Below are positions 8,934-17,529 of a stretch of DNA of 64,000 nt, in pieces; the stretch's first letter is position 1; the number at the start of each line of letters is the position of its first letter. A program made the position numbers and the translations under genes. The DNA comes from Bacteroidia bacterium (GTDB lineage: Bacteria; Bacteroidota; Bacteroidia; M30B66), in NCBI GenBank assembly GCA_018401705.1, contig JAGYKL010000003.1, forward strand, positions 124,001 to 188,000. The letters are read 5' to 3'. Below the pieces are notes generated by a model, which was not told the DNA's origin, did no database searches, and worked only from the letters and a program-made list of their open reading frames with translations.

Positions 8934-9181
8934 GCATTCTCGGCTAATTGATAATTCTGGAGCAGATTTAAAAAGTCATATAAGTCTTTTTCTACTGTTT
9001 TTGAGTCGATATCATATGTTTCAATGATCTGATTAATAACTTCCGCTTCCGTATCGTAGGTTTTCATCCATCTGATGATATCAACCCCTATTGGATTTAC
9101 AGAATATGAATCGCCTGTAGCAGGGTCGAAAACAAAACCATTATCACTAACGGCAATGTTGCTTTTGAGTTTGATTCGCAT
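8930..9181 (-). CDS. PqqD-like / RiPP recognition element protein
   Basis: An 83-residue protein with the pattern of the PqqD/RRE winged-helix fold: a short beta region (NIAVSDNGFVFDPATGDSYS), a hydrophobic helix with NPIGVDIIRWM, then EAEVINQIIETYDI and VEKDLYDFLNLLQNYQL. PqqD-like domains usually present a peptide substrate to a modifying enzyme, either as stand-alone proteins or fused. Here it is the first gene of a five-gene operon and overlaps the ATP-grasp gene by 4 bases. No candidate precursor peptide is visible in the 120 bases upstream, so the substrate may be encoded elsewhere or may not be a peptide. Assignment is by sequence pattern only. Confidence 0.78.
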   Translation of the reverse strand: MRIKLKSNIAVSDNGFVFDPATGDSYSVNPIGVDIIRWMKTYDTEAEVINQIIETYDIDSKTVEKDLYDFLNLLQNYQLAENA

Positions 9182-9301
9182 AATGGCTAGGTATTTAATC
9201 TTGTAAAGAAAATCGTAGCAATGCCAGTGCAGACCTTAGGATCGTGCAAAAGGTTTAACAGTTCATGAAATTTCTTTAAATCCCGCAAGAATTTAGGCAG
9301 G

Positions 9302-10102
9302 TTATAGCTTGAATTTTTCTTCTATGGTCAGCATTAGTTCTGCATTCATAAGACCATTGCCTGCTAATAGCTCTTTCCCGAAAAGCCAGTTGTCTTTTCC
9401 TGAAAAGTCACTTACTGTTCCTCCTGCCTGTTTTACTATGAAACCTCCTGCAGCAACATCCCAAGGACTTAAGCCATATTCATAAAATGCTTCAAATCGT
9501 CCGCAAGCAACATAGGCAAGGTCTATCGCAGCAGAGCCTAACCTTCTTACTCCGTGGGTGTTTTGGAGTAAATGGATAAATAAGTGCATCCAGGCTTCAA
9601 GCCTACCTTCATCTCTATATGGAAAACCTGTCACAATAAGAGAGTCGGCAAGATGTTTCTTTTTTGATACAAATATTTCCTTTTCATTCAAATAGGCTGG
9701 ACCTCCCAAAATGCTGTGAAAACATTCATCGTTTGTAACTTCAAGTACGATACCTAGAACAATTTCCTTTTTAAACATAAGCGCAATGCTTATGCTGAAG
9801 AGAGGAAGTCCATGAATGAAGTTGGTTGTTCCATCAATAGGGTCAATTATCCAAATGTATTCTTTGTCTTCCTGTGAAACAGTGTTTTCTTCAGTAATAA
9901 ATCCGCTGTCGGGCAACAATGCTCCCAGTTCACTAACAAGGAGAGTTTCAGCCGCTTTGTCAACATAAGTTACAAAGTCGTTTTTTCCTTTTGATTCTAT
10001 GTTCTGAGTGCCAAGTCTCGATTGTTCATGCTTGATAAATTTGCCGACTTCACGACTTATTTTTATTACATCGTCACGAAGGGCATTTAGGTCAATCTGC
10101 AT
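9302..10102 (-). CDS. suhB: inositol monophosphatase family protein
   Basis: A 266-residue member of the Mg-dependent inositol-phosphatase family. Motif 1 (WIIDPIDGTTNFIHGLP near residue 79) supplies the metal-binding acidic residues and motif 2 (SPWDVAAGGFIVKQAGG near 211) is intact. ITEEN near 62 carries the expected Glu. Bacterial members act on inositol phosphates, nucleotide 3'-phosphates or other sugar phosphates, and SuhB also has a role in rRNA transcription in enterobacteria. Which of these applies here cannot be told. It is the last gene of mtaB-lgt-suhB and its start overlaps the end of lgt by 11 bases. Confidence 0.9.
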   Translation of the reverse strand: MQIDLNALRDDVIKISREVGKFIKHEQSRLGTQNIESKGKNDFVTYVDKAAETLLVSELGALLPDSGFITEENTVSQEDKEYIWIIDPIDGTTNFIHGLPLFSISIALMFKKEIVLGIVLEVTNDECFHSILGGPAYLNEKEIFVSKKKHLADSLIVTGFPYRDEGRLEAWMHLFIHLLQNTHGVRRLGSAAIDLAYVACGRFEAFYEYGLSPWDVAAGGFIVKQAGGTVSDFSGKDNWLFGKELLAGNGLMNAELMLTIEEKFKL

Positions 10103-11258
10103 GATTTAGTTTTTTTGATTCATCAAGTTTACGTGTGTACCAGATTCCTACAATACCAGCAATTACTAGGGCCGATGATATTAATTGAGCTTGAGTTATT
10201 TCGTATCCAGCAATATGATATTTTGTATTTACTCGAATAGATTCAATTAAGAAACGTTCCACTCCGTTTAGTAAAAGATAAATGCTAAAGAGTAATCCAG
10301 GTACTTTGATTTTTTTTCTGATATACCATAATATGGCAAATAAGACAATAGCCATAAGGGTTTCGTAGAATGAAGTAGGATAAACAGCTTGCGGGAGTTC
10401 GTGACACCATTTACCTACACAACCTGGTATTGGAACGCCCTCATTATTCACATTGTGAGGGAATTTAAATGCCCACATCCAGTCAGGAAGAAAGCTCATC
10501 CAGTCAGGCTTAGGATTAGTATTTACGATTCCCCAATCGCCATCACCAGACATCTGACATCCAATTCTTCCTATTCCATAAGAAATCATTAATGCGGGTG
10601 CAGCAGCATCCGTGAGGTGCAATGCAGGTAGACCGTTTTTTCTCCCATATCTAATTATTAAAAATGCAGCAACGATAAGCCCTCCGTAAAACGTAAGGCC
10701 AGAAAAAGATAGCAAAGCCCCAACTGGATCAGCCATGAATTCTGATGGATTCTCAAGATTGTGAAAGACTTTAGCACCAATTAGTCCACCAACAACACCA
10801 AGTAAAATGATGTTTCCGACATGATCTTCTGCATTAAGGGTGATTTTTTTTATTCCTTTCTTTTCCTGCTTTTGTTTCTCGCTTTCTCTGTGTCTGAGGT
10901 AAACAAAAGCCCCTGCAATTAGCAACCCCCCGAATAAATTACCTTTAAGAGAAAGCAAAGTGCTTTGTGGGTCATCAACAAACTCTGAATAATTCAGAAT
11001 CATGAATATGATTTTAAAGCCAACAATAAATCCAATTATTCCGTTTTGAATGTAGTCTGAAATAGTTGCTTGTTTGCCTGTTTCTATTTCTTTAGTGCTT
11101 GGCTTAATTAAGCCATCTTTTTGTTTCCTTTTGAGCTCTAAACCAATAAGCCAAGCCGCAACCATAAAAGCAACAGCGACAAAGAATCCAAAGGTTTGGA
11201 TTGGTAGGGCAATGTTAATGCCGAATGTTTTTAAGAATTCGCTTATTGTTGGATACAT
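10092..11258 (-). CDS. lgt: prolipoprotein diacylglyceryl transferase, with internal duplication
   Basis: Lgt transfers diacylglycerol from phosphatidylglycerol to the lipobox cysteine of prolipoproteins in the inner membrane. The protein has 388 residues, far more than the roughly 270-290 typical of proteobacterial Lgt. It has many membrane spans and the Lgt signature in the form YGIGRIGCQMSGDGDWG near residues 227-243, followed by YPTSFYE. The usual Asn-containing GRxGNFxN is thus replaced by GRIGCQMSGDG, a variant I associate with Bacteroidetes. Residues about 73-122 and 152-204 look like two versions of one transmembrane unit, separated by a charged loop. It overlaps mtaB by 16 bases and suhB by 11. 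At least five lipoprotein genes in this window would be its clients. Confidence 0.9.
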   Translation of the reverse strand: MYPTISEFLKTFGINIALPIQTFGFFVAVAFMVAAWLIGLELKRKQKDGLIKPSTKEIETGKQATISDYIQNGIIGFIVGFKIIFMILNYSEFVDDPQSTLLSLKGNLFGGLLIAGAFVYLRHRESEKQKQEKKGIKKITLNAEDHVGNIILLGVVGGLIGAKVFHNLENPSEFMADPVGALLSFSGLTFYGGLIVAAFLIIRYGRKNGLPALHLTDAAAPALMISYGIGRIGCQMSGDGDWGIVNTNPKPDWMSFLPDWMWAFKFPHNVNNEGVPIPGCVGKWCHELPQAVYPTSFYETLMAIVLFAILWYIRKKIKVPGLLFSIYLLLNGVERFLIESIRVNTKYHIAGYEITQAQLISSALVIAGIVGIWYTRKLDESKKLNHAD

Positions 11259-12592
11259 AATGTAGGGTTAGAGTATATTGAGTTGGCACTATCAATCTCA
11301 GAGCAAATGCAAATGCCATCTGTGTCAATTTGATCGATTGTAACCGTGCATATTTTGTTAACCTTATCCATCTGATAAGGCGTCTTTAATTTCACATAAT
11401 TAGAAGAGAAGCCATACATGAAGTCGCCATTTCTCTCTGCTTCCCATAGAACTTCAGTAGTTTTACCAAGTTGAGATTCGTAAAAGGCTCTTTTTTTCTT
11501 ATCAGAAAGAGAATGTAATTGTTTACTCCTAATGGCTCTGACAGAATCAGGAACTATTTCATCAAGTGTAATTGCATGCGTATTAGCTCTTTCAGAGTAT
11601 GTGAAAACATGCAAATAAGAGATGTTTAGTTCAAGTAGGAAATTGTAGGAGTCTAAGAATTCTTCATCAGTTTCTCCTGGGAAACCTACAATCACATCTA
11701 CACCAATGCAGCAATCTGGAATAAGAGTTTTGATGAGTTCAACCCTGCTTTTGTATAATTCGCGTTGATATCGTCGTCTCATCCTTCTCAAAGTTGCATT
11801 GCTGCCAGATTGCAAAGGAACATGAAAGTGAGGAACGAATCGCTTTGATTCTGACACAAATTTAATTACTTCATCAGTGAGCAGGTTGGGTTCAATAGAT
11901 GAAACTCTAAATCGATCAACCTCGATTTCGGCATCAAGCCTTTTAATCAGGTTGTAGAAGTTCTCGCCATTGTATTTGCCAAAATCTCCTGTATTAACAC
12001 CTGTTAGCACAATTTCTTGCACTTGTTCTTTGGCTAGTAGTGTTTTGGCTTCTAGAATAGTTTCGTCAATTGTAGCACTGCGGCTTTTCCCTCTAGCGAG
12101 GGGGATTGTACAAAATGAACAAGAGTAATCGCAGCCATCTTGAATCTTGAAGAAAATTCTCGTTCTGTCTCCAGAGCTATACGAAGGAATAAATGTATTA
12201 ACACTCTCTATTTCACAAGCATGGACGGTTGATTCCAGAGATTTTTCATTGTTTTCAATATACTGAACAACATTGAATTTTTCGTTAGCTCCTAAAACAA
12301 GGTCAACACCAGGGATTTCTGCAATTTCTGAAGGTTTTAATTGAGCATAACAACCAATAATAACAACATATGCATGAGGTGAAATGCGCATAGCTCTTTT
12401 TACAAGGCTTTTGCATTTCTTATCAGCATTCTCAGTTACAGAACAAGTATTAATTATATATACGTCCGGACTTTCTTCAAATTCAACCCTTATATATCCA
12501 GCATCATTAAAGCTTCTTGCAATGGTAGATGTTTCTGAGAAATTCAGCTTGCAGCCAAGAGTATAAAATGCAACGCGACGAGAAGTTTTCAT
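11243..12592 (-). CDS. mtaB: tRNA t6A37 methylthiotransferase MtaB
   Basis: A 449-residue radical-SAM methylthiotransferase that converts t6A37 to ms2t6A37 in ANN-decoding tRNAs. The N-terminal UPF0004 domain has three cluster cysteines (TLGCKLN at Cys14, INTCSVTENADKKC, IIGCYAQ). The radical-SAM motif is DGCDYSCSFCTIPLARG near residue 150, and a TRAM-like C-terminus follows. The RVAFYTLGCKLNFSETS start is characteristic of MtaB rather than MiaB or RimO. It is the first gene of the mtaB-lgt-suhB operon, and its reading frame runs 16 bases into lgt. Confidence 0.95.
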   Translation of the reverse strand: MKTSRRVAFYTLGCKLNFSETSTIARSFNDAGYIRVEFEESPDVYIINTCSVTENADKKCKSLVKRAMRISPHAYVVIIGCYAQLKPSEIAEIPGVDLVLGANEKFNVVQYIENNEKSLESTVHACEIESVNTFIPSYSSGDRTRIFFKIQDGCDYSCSFCTIPLARGKSRSATIDETILEAKTLLAKEQVQEIVLTGVNTGDFGKYNGENFYNLIKRLDAEIEVDRFRVSSIEPNLLTDEVIKFVSESKRFVPHFHVPLQSGSNATLRRMRRRYQRELYKSRVELIKTLIPDCCIGVDVIVGFPGETDEEFLDSYNFLLELNISYLHVFTYSERANTHAITLDEIVPDSVRAIRSKQLHSLSDKKKRAFYESQLGKTTEVLWEAERNGDFMYGFSSNYVKLKTPYQMDKVNKICTVTIDQIDTDGICICSEIDSANSIYSNPTLCIQQ

Positions 12593-12738
12593 AAAATCGG
12601 GCGCAATTTACCACAATTTTGGGCGTCAAATACCTCTCATGTATTAATAATTAATGCCTGATTCATAATTTTAACAAATTTAAATTGCTGATATACAGTT
12701 AATAAGCTATTAATGTTTTGGCAATTGTTGCTCTGTTA

Positions 12739-12768
12739 TTGTAAGAAATGATTTTTCCCCTACATTTG
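12739..12768 (+). promoter_or_regulatory. Bacteroidetes-type promoter for tRNA-Glu/rpsT
   Basis: TTG at 12739-12741, a 19-base spacer, and TACATTTG at 12761-12768 match the -33 TTG / -7 TAnnTTTG consensus of the phylum. The predicted start of transcription lies near 12774, about 14 bases before the tRNA. Confidence 0.75.
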
Positions 12769-12787
12769 CAGTCCCAAATTAAAAAAT

Positions 12788-12860
<73 letters not shown>

Positions 12861-12882
12861 ATCTTAAAAAGAGATAATACTC

Positions 12883-13137
12883 ATGGCAAATCATGCTTCT
12901 TCAATTAAGCGAATTCGTTCTAACGACGCAAAGCGTCTTCGTAATCGCTATATTCACAAAACAACTCGTAATGCTGTTAAAGCTTTACGTTCTACAACTG
13001 ATAAAAAAGAAGCTGCTAAGCAGTTGATTACAGTTACCTCAATGCTAGACAAATTAGCAAAAAGAAATGTTATCCATAGAAATAAAGCGGGTAATGTGGT
13101 AGGGAAGCTTACTAAATTTGTAAACTCTCTTAGCTAA
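12883..13137 (+). CDS. rpsT: 30S ribosomal protein S20
   Basis: An 84-residue, strongly basic helical protein starting MANHASSIKRIRSNDAKRLR, which is the S20 signature (MANxxSAxKRIR). S20 binds 16S rRNA early in 30S assembly. It follows tRNA-Glu by 22 bases and is followed 23 bases later by a strong intrinsic terminator, so the transcript is probably tRNA-Glu/rpsT only. Confidence 0.97.
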   Translation: MANHASSIKRIRSNDAKRLRNRYIHKTTRNAVKALRSTTDKKEAAKQLITVTSMLDKLAKRNVIHRNKAGNVVGKLTKFVNSLS

Positions 13138-13160
13138 TTAGAATTAAAATAAGAATTGAA

Positions 13161-13186
13161 GCCTCGCATTTGCGGGGCTTTTTTAT
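13161..13186 (+). terminator. intrinsic terminator after rpsT
   Basis: A 7-bp stem GCCTCGC/GCGGGGC (one T-G pair) with a 4-base loop, followed directly by a run of T residues from 13179. It lies 23 bases after the rpsT stop. Confidence 0.9.
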
Positions 13187-13235
13187 TTTATAAACTCTTG
13201 AAGAAATTATTTGTTTCTTTAAGAAAAACAATAGC

Positions 13236-13454
13236 GTGAAGCGCATTATAATCCCAATAGGAATAGCAACCATTTACCTAACTATTTACTTGCTCTTATT
13301 CATTTACAAGCAGCATTATTGGGCATCTCATTTGTTTAAATTCTCACCCCTTTTAATAATCTGGCTTGTTTTTTCTGTTTTAAAGAAAGGTGAGTACCCC
13401 AAGGAATTGTATTTCTCTGAAGATCAAAAAGAAAATCTTTATGAGAATTTCTAG
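13236..13454 (+). CDS. small two-span membrane protein, unknown
   Basis: A 72-codon frame from a GTG at 13236. It encodes a basic start (KRII), a hydrophobic span (IPIGIATIYLTIYLLLFIY), a short loop (KQHYWASHLFKFS), a second span (PLLIIWLVFSVL) and a charged, acidic C-terminal tail. This plausible two-helix topology is the main evidence that it is real. I do not recognise a family. It lies between the rpsT terminator and the convergent OmpA gene, whose stop is 8 bases away. A non-ATG start and short length keep confidence modest. Confidence 0.55.
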   Translation: MKRIIIPIGIATIYLTIYLLLFIYKQHYWASHLFKFSPLLIIWLVFSVLKKGEYPKELYFSEDQKENLYENF

Positions 13455-13461
13455 TTTATAA

Positions 13462-15846
13462 TCATTTACTTAAAATTACCTTCATCTCAACTCTCCTGTT
13501 TTTCAGTCTGCCTGCGGTAGTTGAATTACTAGCAATCGGTTTACTCTGGCCAAACCATTCTACTTCTAATCTTCCTGCAGAGATTCCGCCTGAAATAATA
13601 TAGATAGAAACTGCTTTAGCTCTTTCTTTACTAAGTTTCATATTTGCAGAAGGGTTTCCAACATTGTCTGTGTGTCCTGAAATCAAAAGCCCCCAATCAG
13701 GTCTTTTTTTCAATAATTCAACAAGTTCATCCAATGATTCAAATGAAGAGCTGGATATCACTGCTTTTCCAGACTCAAATTCAAGGTCCTTAAATGCTGT
13801 GTTAAGAACTTCCTGCTCTGTTTTAGTTATCTCAGGACACCCTGCATTAAATATAGATCCAGGAATTGCTGGGCATTTATCTATCTTGTCGGGAACTCCA
13901 TCTCCATCTGAATCCTCAGAAGGACAACCTCTGTTAGATTTTTCTCCATACAATTCGGGACAACGATCGTTTTGATCAGAAAGTCCATCCCCATCAGTAT
14001 CTGGGCAACCCATATACTCCTTTAAACCGGCTGTTTGCGGGCATTCATCGGAATTGTCAGGAATGCCATCTCCATCAGTATCTGGACAACCTCCATATCT
14101 TAATTCACCCGCCAAATCAGGACATTCATCATCAATGTCTCTAATTAAGTCACCATCTCTGTCTGGGCAGCCTTTCAACTCTTCACTACCTTTTAGTAAT
14201 GGGCATTCGTCTTTAGAGTCAATAATTCCATCATCATCACTGTCAGGGCAACCTGCAAAAACAGGTTTGCCTTTTATTTCAGGACAATCATCTTTCTTGT
14301 CAATTACCCCATCCCCATCTTTATCAGGACAACCAAATAGTTCAAGAGGACCAAATTCTAGCGGGCAATCATCAAACTTGTCGGCTATGCCATCTCCATC
14401 TGTATCAGGACAGCCAAGTAAGTTTATTGGTCCCGGGTCTGAAGGACAGTCGTCTTCATTATTAGGAACTCCATCATTATCCCTGTCGCAAAAATCAGGT
14501 CTATCTTCACCATATCCAGAAACTAAGGTTATGCCTGCTCTAACAGTTGTACCTCTCGCATTATATGCTCCAAAGAGTGCAGGCACGTTGTCGGCAAGTA
14601 TCGTAAACTGGGTTAATCCTAAATTGAGTGTAAAGCCTGCCCCGAAATTCGCCGCCGAATTATTATGCACTGCCCATTGAGCAGATAGCTCAAAGATGTC
14701 GTTGAAATTTTTTGTATAAGACAGTGCAACAGAAGAGTATATCTTTTTTCTAAAAGTATTCCCTAGGTAGGTTAAGCGGAAATTATTGTTTTCTCCTAAT
14801 TTATAATTTGCACTCAAGTACATTCTTGATGGAAGTCTAGTGAAGTATTGATTGTTGCTTTCCTTAATAGAGAATATGTTTCCGAGTGAATCGAGGTAGT
14901 TTTCAACTCCAGATTGAATGCTATCGGCAGATGTGCTCAAGAATTGATTGAGTGATATCCCAGAGAAAGCAAATGAGCTAACTTCGTTTTGATAATTTAC
15001 AGGGCGATATTTCCATCTCATTCTTCCAAGGTCCAATAAACTTCCTGCGAACTGAATCTTTTCGTTGAGAGTATAGGTTGCACCTATATCAACAGAATAT
15101 CCTCTATTTTTTCTTTGGAATAAATAAGGCCATGTTCTTAGTGAGTCAGTGCTAAACTCATCAATGCCTGAAGTGTTAATGAGGATATTTGATTGACCAC
15201 TTAGGTCAAATGTTATTGGATCTGTTAAAAGAGTGATGTTGCTTCTTTGCACATCAAGATTCTCCATTCCATATAAGTAGGCCAAATTAAAGCCCAGACG
15301 AAATTTGCAGTTGAAATCACGCGAAAGATTAATAGCATACTTTCTATAATGACTGGCTTGCACAAAGAGTTTTCCTAAATCTTGAACAATTCCAGCATAT
15401 GGAGCATTTCCATTTACAGCCACGTTCATTAAGTCTTTACCAAACCGAATCCTAAAATCAGCAACCTCGGTAATTCGCCCGCCGACATACCAGCGCCCTT
15501 CGCGCCAGCCAATGCTGAACAAGTCGGTATTAAGTCCTGCATAAATGAAATTGTCGCGTTTCAATGAAGCTAGGTAATTATCAAAGTTCAATAGAATTGA
15601 ATCGGTTCCTGCTTTTTGTTGAATTAAATCTCTGTAAGTGAAACTGTTATTAGAAAATCCTGCAAATGAATTTGAAATTACTGGTAAACCAATGTAAAAG
15701 TCAGCTTGTGGCAAAATTGAAGGATTCACAACCAGCTGTTGTGGACTGAGCGATTGAGAGTGGAGTAAAAAATCGGATTGCCCTGCAACTTTGTTTTGAA
15801 TCAAACTCAGACAAATAAGAAAAAATAGAATTGACCTAGTTTTCAT
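13462..15846 (-). CDS. outer-membrane protein: beta-barrel-like N-domain, TSP3 repeats, OmpA C-domain
   Basis: A 794-residue protein with a signal peptide (MKTRSILFFLICLSLIQNKVAGQ). Residues about 25-445 form a beta-rich, barrel-like region resembling the DUF5723 (PorP/SprF-like) group. Residues about 452-665 contain eight Asp-rich calcium-binding type 3 repeats of the form DxDGDGxxDxxDxCP, separated by G-CPD linkers. Residues about 690-794 are an OmpA-like peptidoglycan-binding domain (ISGHTDNVGNPSANMKLSKE, then RAKAVSIYI and GRLKNRRVEM). It would tie the outer membrane to the wall through a stiff Ca-loaded stalk. Its start overlaps by one base the stop of the upstream lipoprotein gene, so the two probably work together. 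Confidence 0.88.
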   Translation of the reverse strand: MKTRSILFFLICLSLIQNKVAGQSDFLLHSQSLSPQQLVVNPSILPQADFYIGLPVISNSFAGFSNNSFTYRDLIQQKAGTDSILLNFDNYLASLKRDNFIYAGLNTDLFSIGWREGRWYVGGRITEVADFRIRFGKDLMNVAVNGNAPYAGIVQDLGKLFVQASHYRKYAINLSRDFNCKFRLGFNLAYLYGMENLDVQRSNITLLTDPITFDLSGQSNILINTSGIDEFSTDSLRTWPYLFQRKNRGYSVDIGATYTLNEKIQFAGSLLDLGRMRWKYRPVNYQNEVSSFAFSGISLNQFLSTSADSIQSGVENYLDSLGNIFSIKESNNQYFTRLPSRMYLSANYKLGENNNFRLTYLGNTFRKKIYSSVALSYTKNFNDIFELSAQWAVHNNSAANFGAGFTLNLGLTQFTILADNVPALFGAYNARGTTVRAGITLVSGYGEDRPDFCDRDNDGVPNNEDDCPSDPGPINLLGCPDTDGDGIADKFDDCPLEFGPLELFGCPDKDGDGVIDKKDDCPEIKGKPVFAGCPDSDDDGIIDSKDECPLLKGSEELKGCPDRDGDLIRDIDDECPDLAGELRYGGCPDTDGDGIPDNSDECPQTAGLKEYMGCPDTDGDGLSDQNDRCPELYGEKSNRGCPSEDSDGDGVPDKIDKCPAIPGSIFNAGCPEITKTEQEVLNTAFKDLEFESGKAVISSSSFESLDELVELLKKRPDWGLLISGHTDNVGNPSANMKLSKERAKAVSIYIISGGISAGRLEVEWFGQSKPIASNSTTAGRLKNRRVEMKVILSK

Positions 15847-17510
15847 TAAAACGTGGTGCTGAGTTTGATTCTAGCTCCAATACGAATCGTAAGGAGATTG
15901 TTATCTAATACACGCACATCGAGAGTGCCTAAATCACTTGTTGTGAGCCTTGCATTGATTAAAATTCTATTGCAATTGTTGTCCTTCAATTTCAGCCATT
16001 TTGCGGAATTAATCACAGCATCAGTAATTTGCTTAGCAGTTCCTTGAGCTTCTCCATTAGAATCAATCTCCGGAGCTTCCATTACAACAAGATTGCCCTG
16101 AGTATATAATGAATCCACTATTAATGGATTGCTTCCCGGTATATTTTCATTTTGATATGCAAAGTAAACCTGCAACAATCCACCCACAGGAAACCCGTTG
16201 TCAATATTTAATCTTAGAAGCAACTCTTCAATATTCCTGTTAATTGCATCGAAATTAAACTCAATTGTATCTCTAAGTTGCAGGTCGAGTGTAATCCCAT
16301 TTAAAGGAAGAATCAACTTCTGGTAAATTCTAATAGAAGAAATATCTGATAAAAACTGATTCTGTACTGTGTTTCCTTGGAGTGAATAGTTTTCCTCGCG
16401 GGTTATGAAACGGGGAAAAAGATTAATCATATCTTCAAGATTACTATTGTTTGCATCAAACAAATAGTCTTGTTGGGATGGAGCGCTCTGAATGGATGAT
16501 TGTGGGAATATTGTTTGTGGAAAACTGTAAGCAGAAATGTCAAGGTTGGGAATGAATGCATTATTTCTAAAACCATTCACCGATAGAAGATTGTAATTAG
16601 CTTGTATTCCAGTTGAATTTTGAATGCTAATCGTAGTTTCAGCGTTTTGAAAACTGAGGTTTTGCGCGCTTATTGCGTTTCTAAAGATTCTGAGCTGTAG
16701 AGTGTCATTGGTGATGAATGGCATTTGAAAATCACCGAAATTTCCACTTAGCTTTCTGAATTCGGGGTTGCTAAATGAACTTTCTGTATCTAAAGCCCCA
16801 TTTAAAGGTAATGATGATGCATTGGTTCTTTCGATTGTAAATCTTAATTTAACTTCAATTTGCTCAGTAACGCCAGGCAAAAGGTAAGCTGAAGTTAAGT
16901 TTCTGCTAATGTTTATTGCCTGATCTGGAATGCCTCCTGAAAGAAATGTGTGTGTGTGCACAAAAGGCTCATTCTGCAGAAACAATTGAGGGATTTCAAT
17001 CCTCACCTCTGTATTTTGGGTGATTGTTGAACTCAAAATGAAATTAAAGATTCCTGATTTAAAGAAAATGGTGTCAATTGATGCTCCCGCATCAATGGCA
17101 CTTGAAATCGGATAACTAAATTGATATGTAATAGAGTCAGTAACCGTGAATCCAATATTCTGATTATTTTCAAACGTTTGTATGGTTTGCGGCGATAGAT
17201 TTAACACTTGATTGCTTTCTCCCGAAGGGAGAATTATTAAATTTTCAGCTGTGTTTGAGTAATTGTCGCTGTCATAAATTATTCTCACAAGACCACTTAA
17301 GTCAGCATCAATCACTGTTGGTGATTTATCCTGTATCAAAATGTCATTAACTGACATTTCTGAGTTTACAATAGGAAAAGCTAAATCGGGGCTCCACTGC
17401 GTTTCGCTTAATTTACTGAAATCATCGCGTAAGCAAGCCTGAAAAAACAATAGTGTAAAAAGGGCAAATAATTTAAGTGAGAATTTCAAAGCAGATTCTG
17501 ATGATTTCAA
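15846..17510 (-). CDS. lipoprotein of unknown function
   Basis: A 554-residue protein with a hydrophobic leader and a lipobox ending at Cys26 (LLFFQAC), so it is predicted to be lipidated. The rest is beta-strand-rich with many Asn, Ile and Ser, including WSPDLAFPIVNSEMSVNDIL near the mature N-terminus, a pattern seen in large Bacteroidetes surface lipoproteins. I recognise no named domain. It lies 19 bases after rnhB and its stop overlaps the start of the TSP3-OmpA gene by one base. A shared role in the outer envelope with that protein is the best guess. Confidence 0.8.
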   Translation of the reverse strand: MKSSESALKFSLKLFALFTLLFFQACLRDDFSKLSETQWSPDLAFPIVNSEMSVNDILIQDKSPTVIDADLSGLVRIIYDSDNYSNTAENLIILPSGESNQVLNLSPQTIQTFENNQNIGFTVTDSITYQFSYPISSAIDAGASIDTIFFKSGIFNFILSSTITQNTEVRIEIPQLFLQNEPFVHTHTFLSGGIPDQAINISRNLTSAYLLPGVTEQIEVKLRFTIERTNASSLPLNGALDTESSFSNPEFRKLSGNFGDFQMPFITNDTLQLRIFRNAISAQNLSFQNAETTISIQNSTGIQANYNLLSVNGFRNNAFIPNLDISAYSFPQTIFPQSSIQSAPSQQDYLFDANNSNLEDMINLFPRFITREENYSLQGNTVQNQFLSDISSIRIYQKLILPLNGITLDLQLRDTIEFNFDAINRNIEELLLRLNIDNGFPVGGLLQVYFAYQNENIPGSNPLIVDSLYTQGNLVVMEAPEIDSNGEAQGTAKQITDAVINSAKWLKLKDNNCNRILINARLTTSDLGTLDVRVLDNNLLTIRIGARIKLSTTF

Positions 17511-17529
17511 AGATACTTGAAATAAATGG

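Noticed and set aside
14054-14680. A long plus-strand frame opposite the TSP3 repeats
   Set aside because: Ser/Pro/Gly-rich shadow created by the repeated Asp-rich codons on the other strand.
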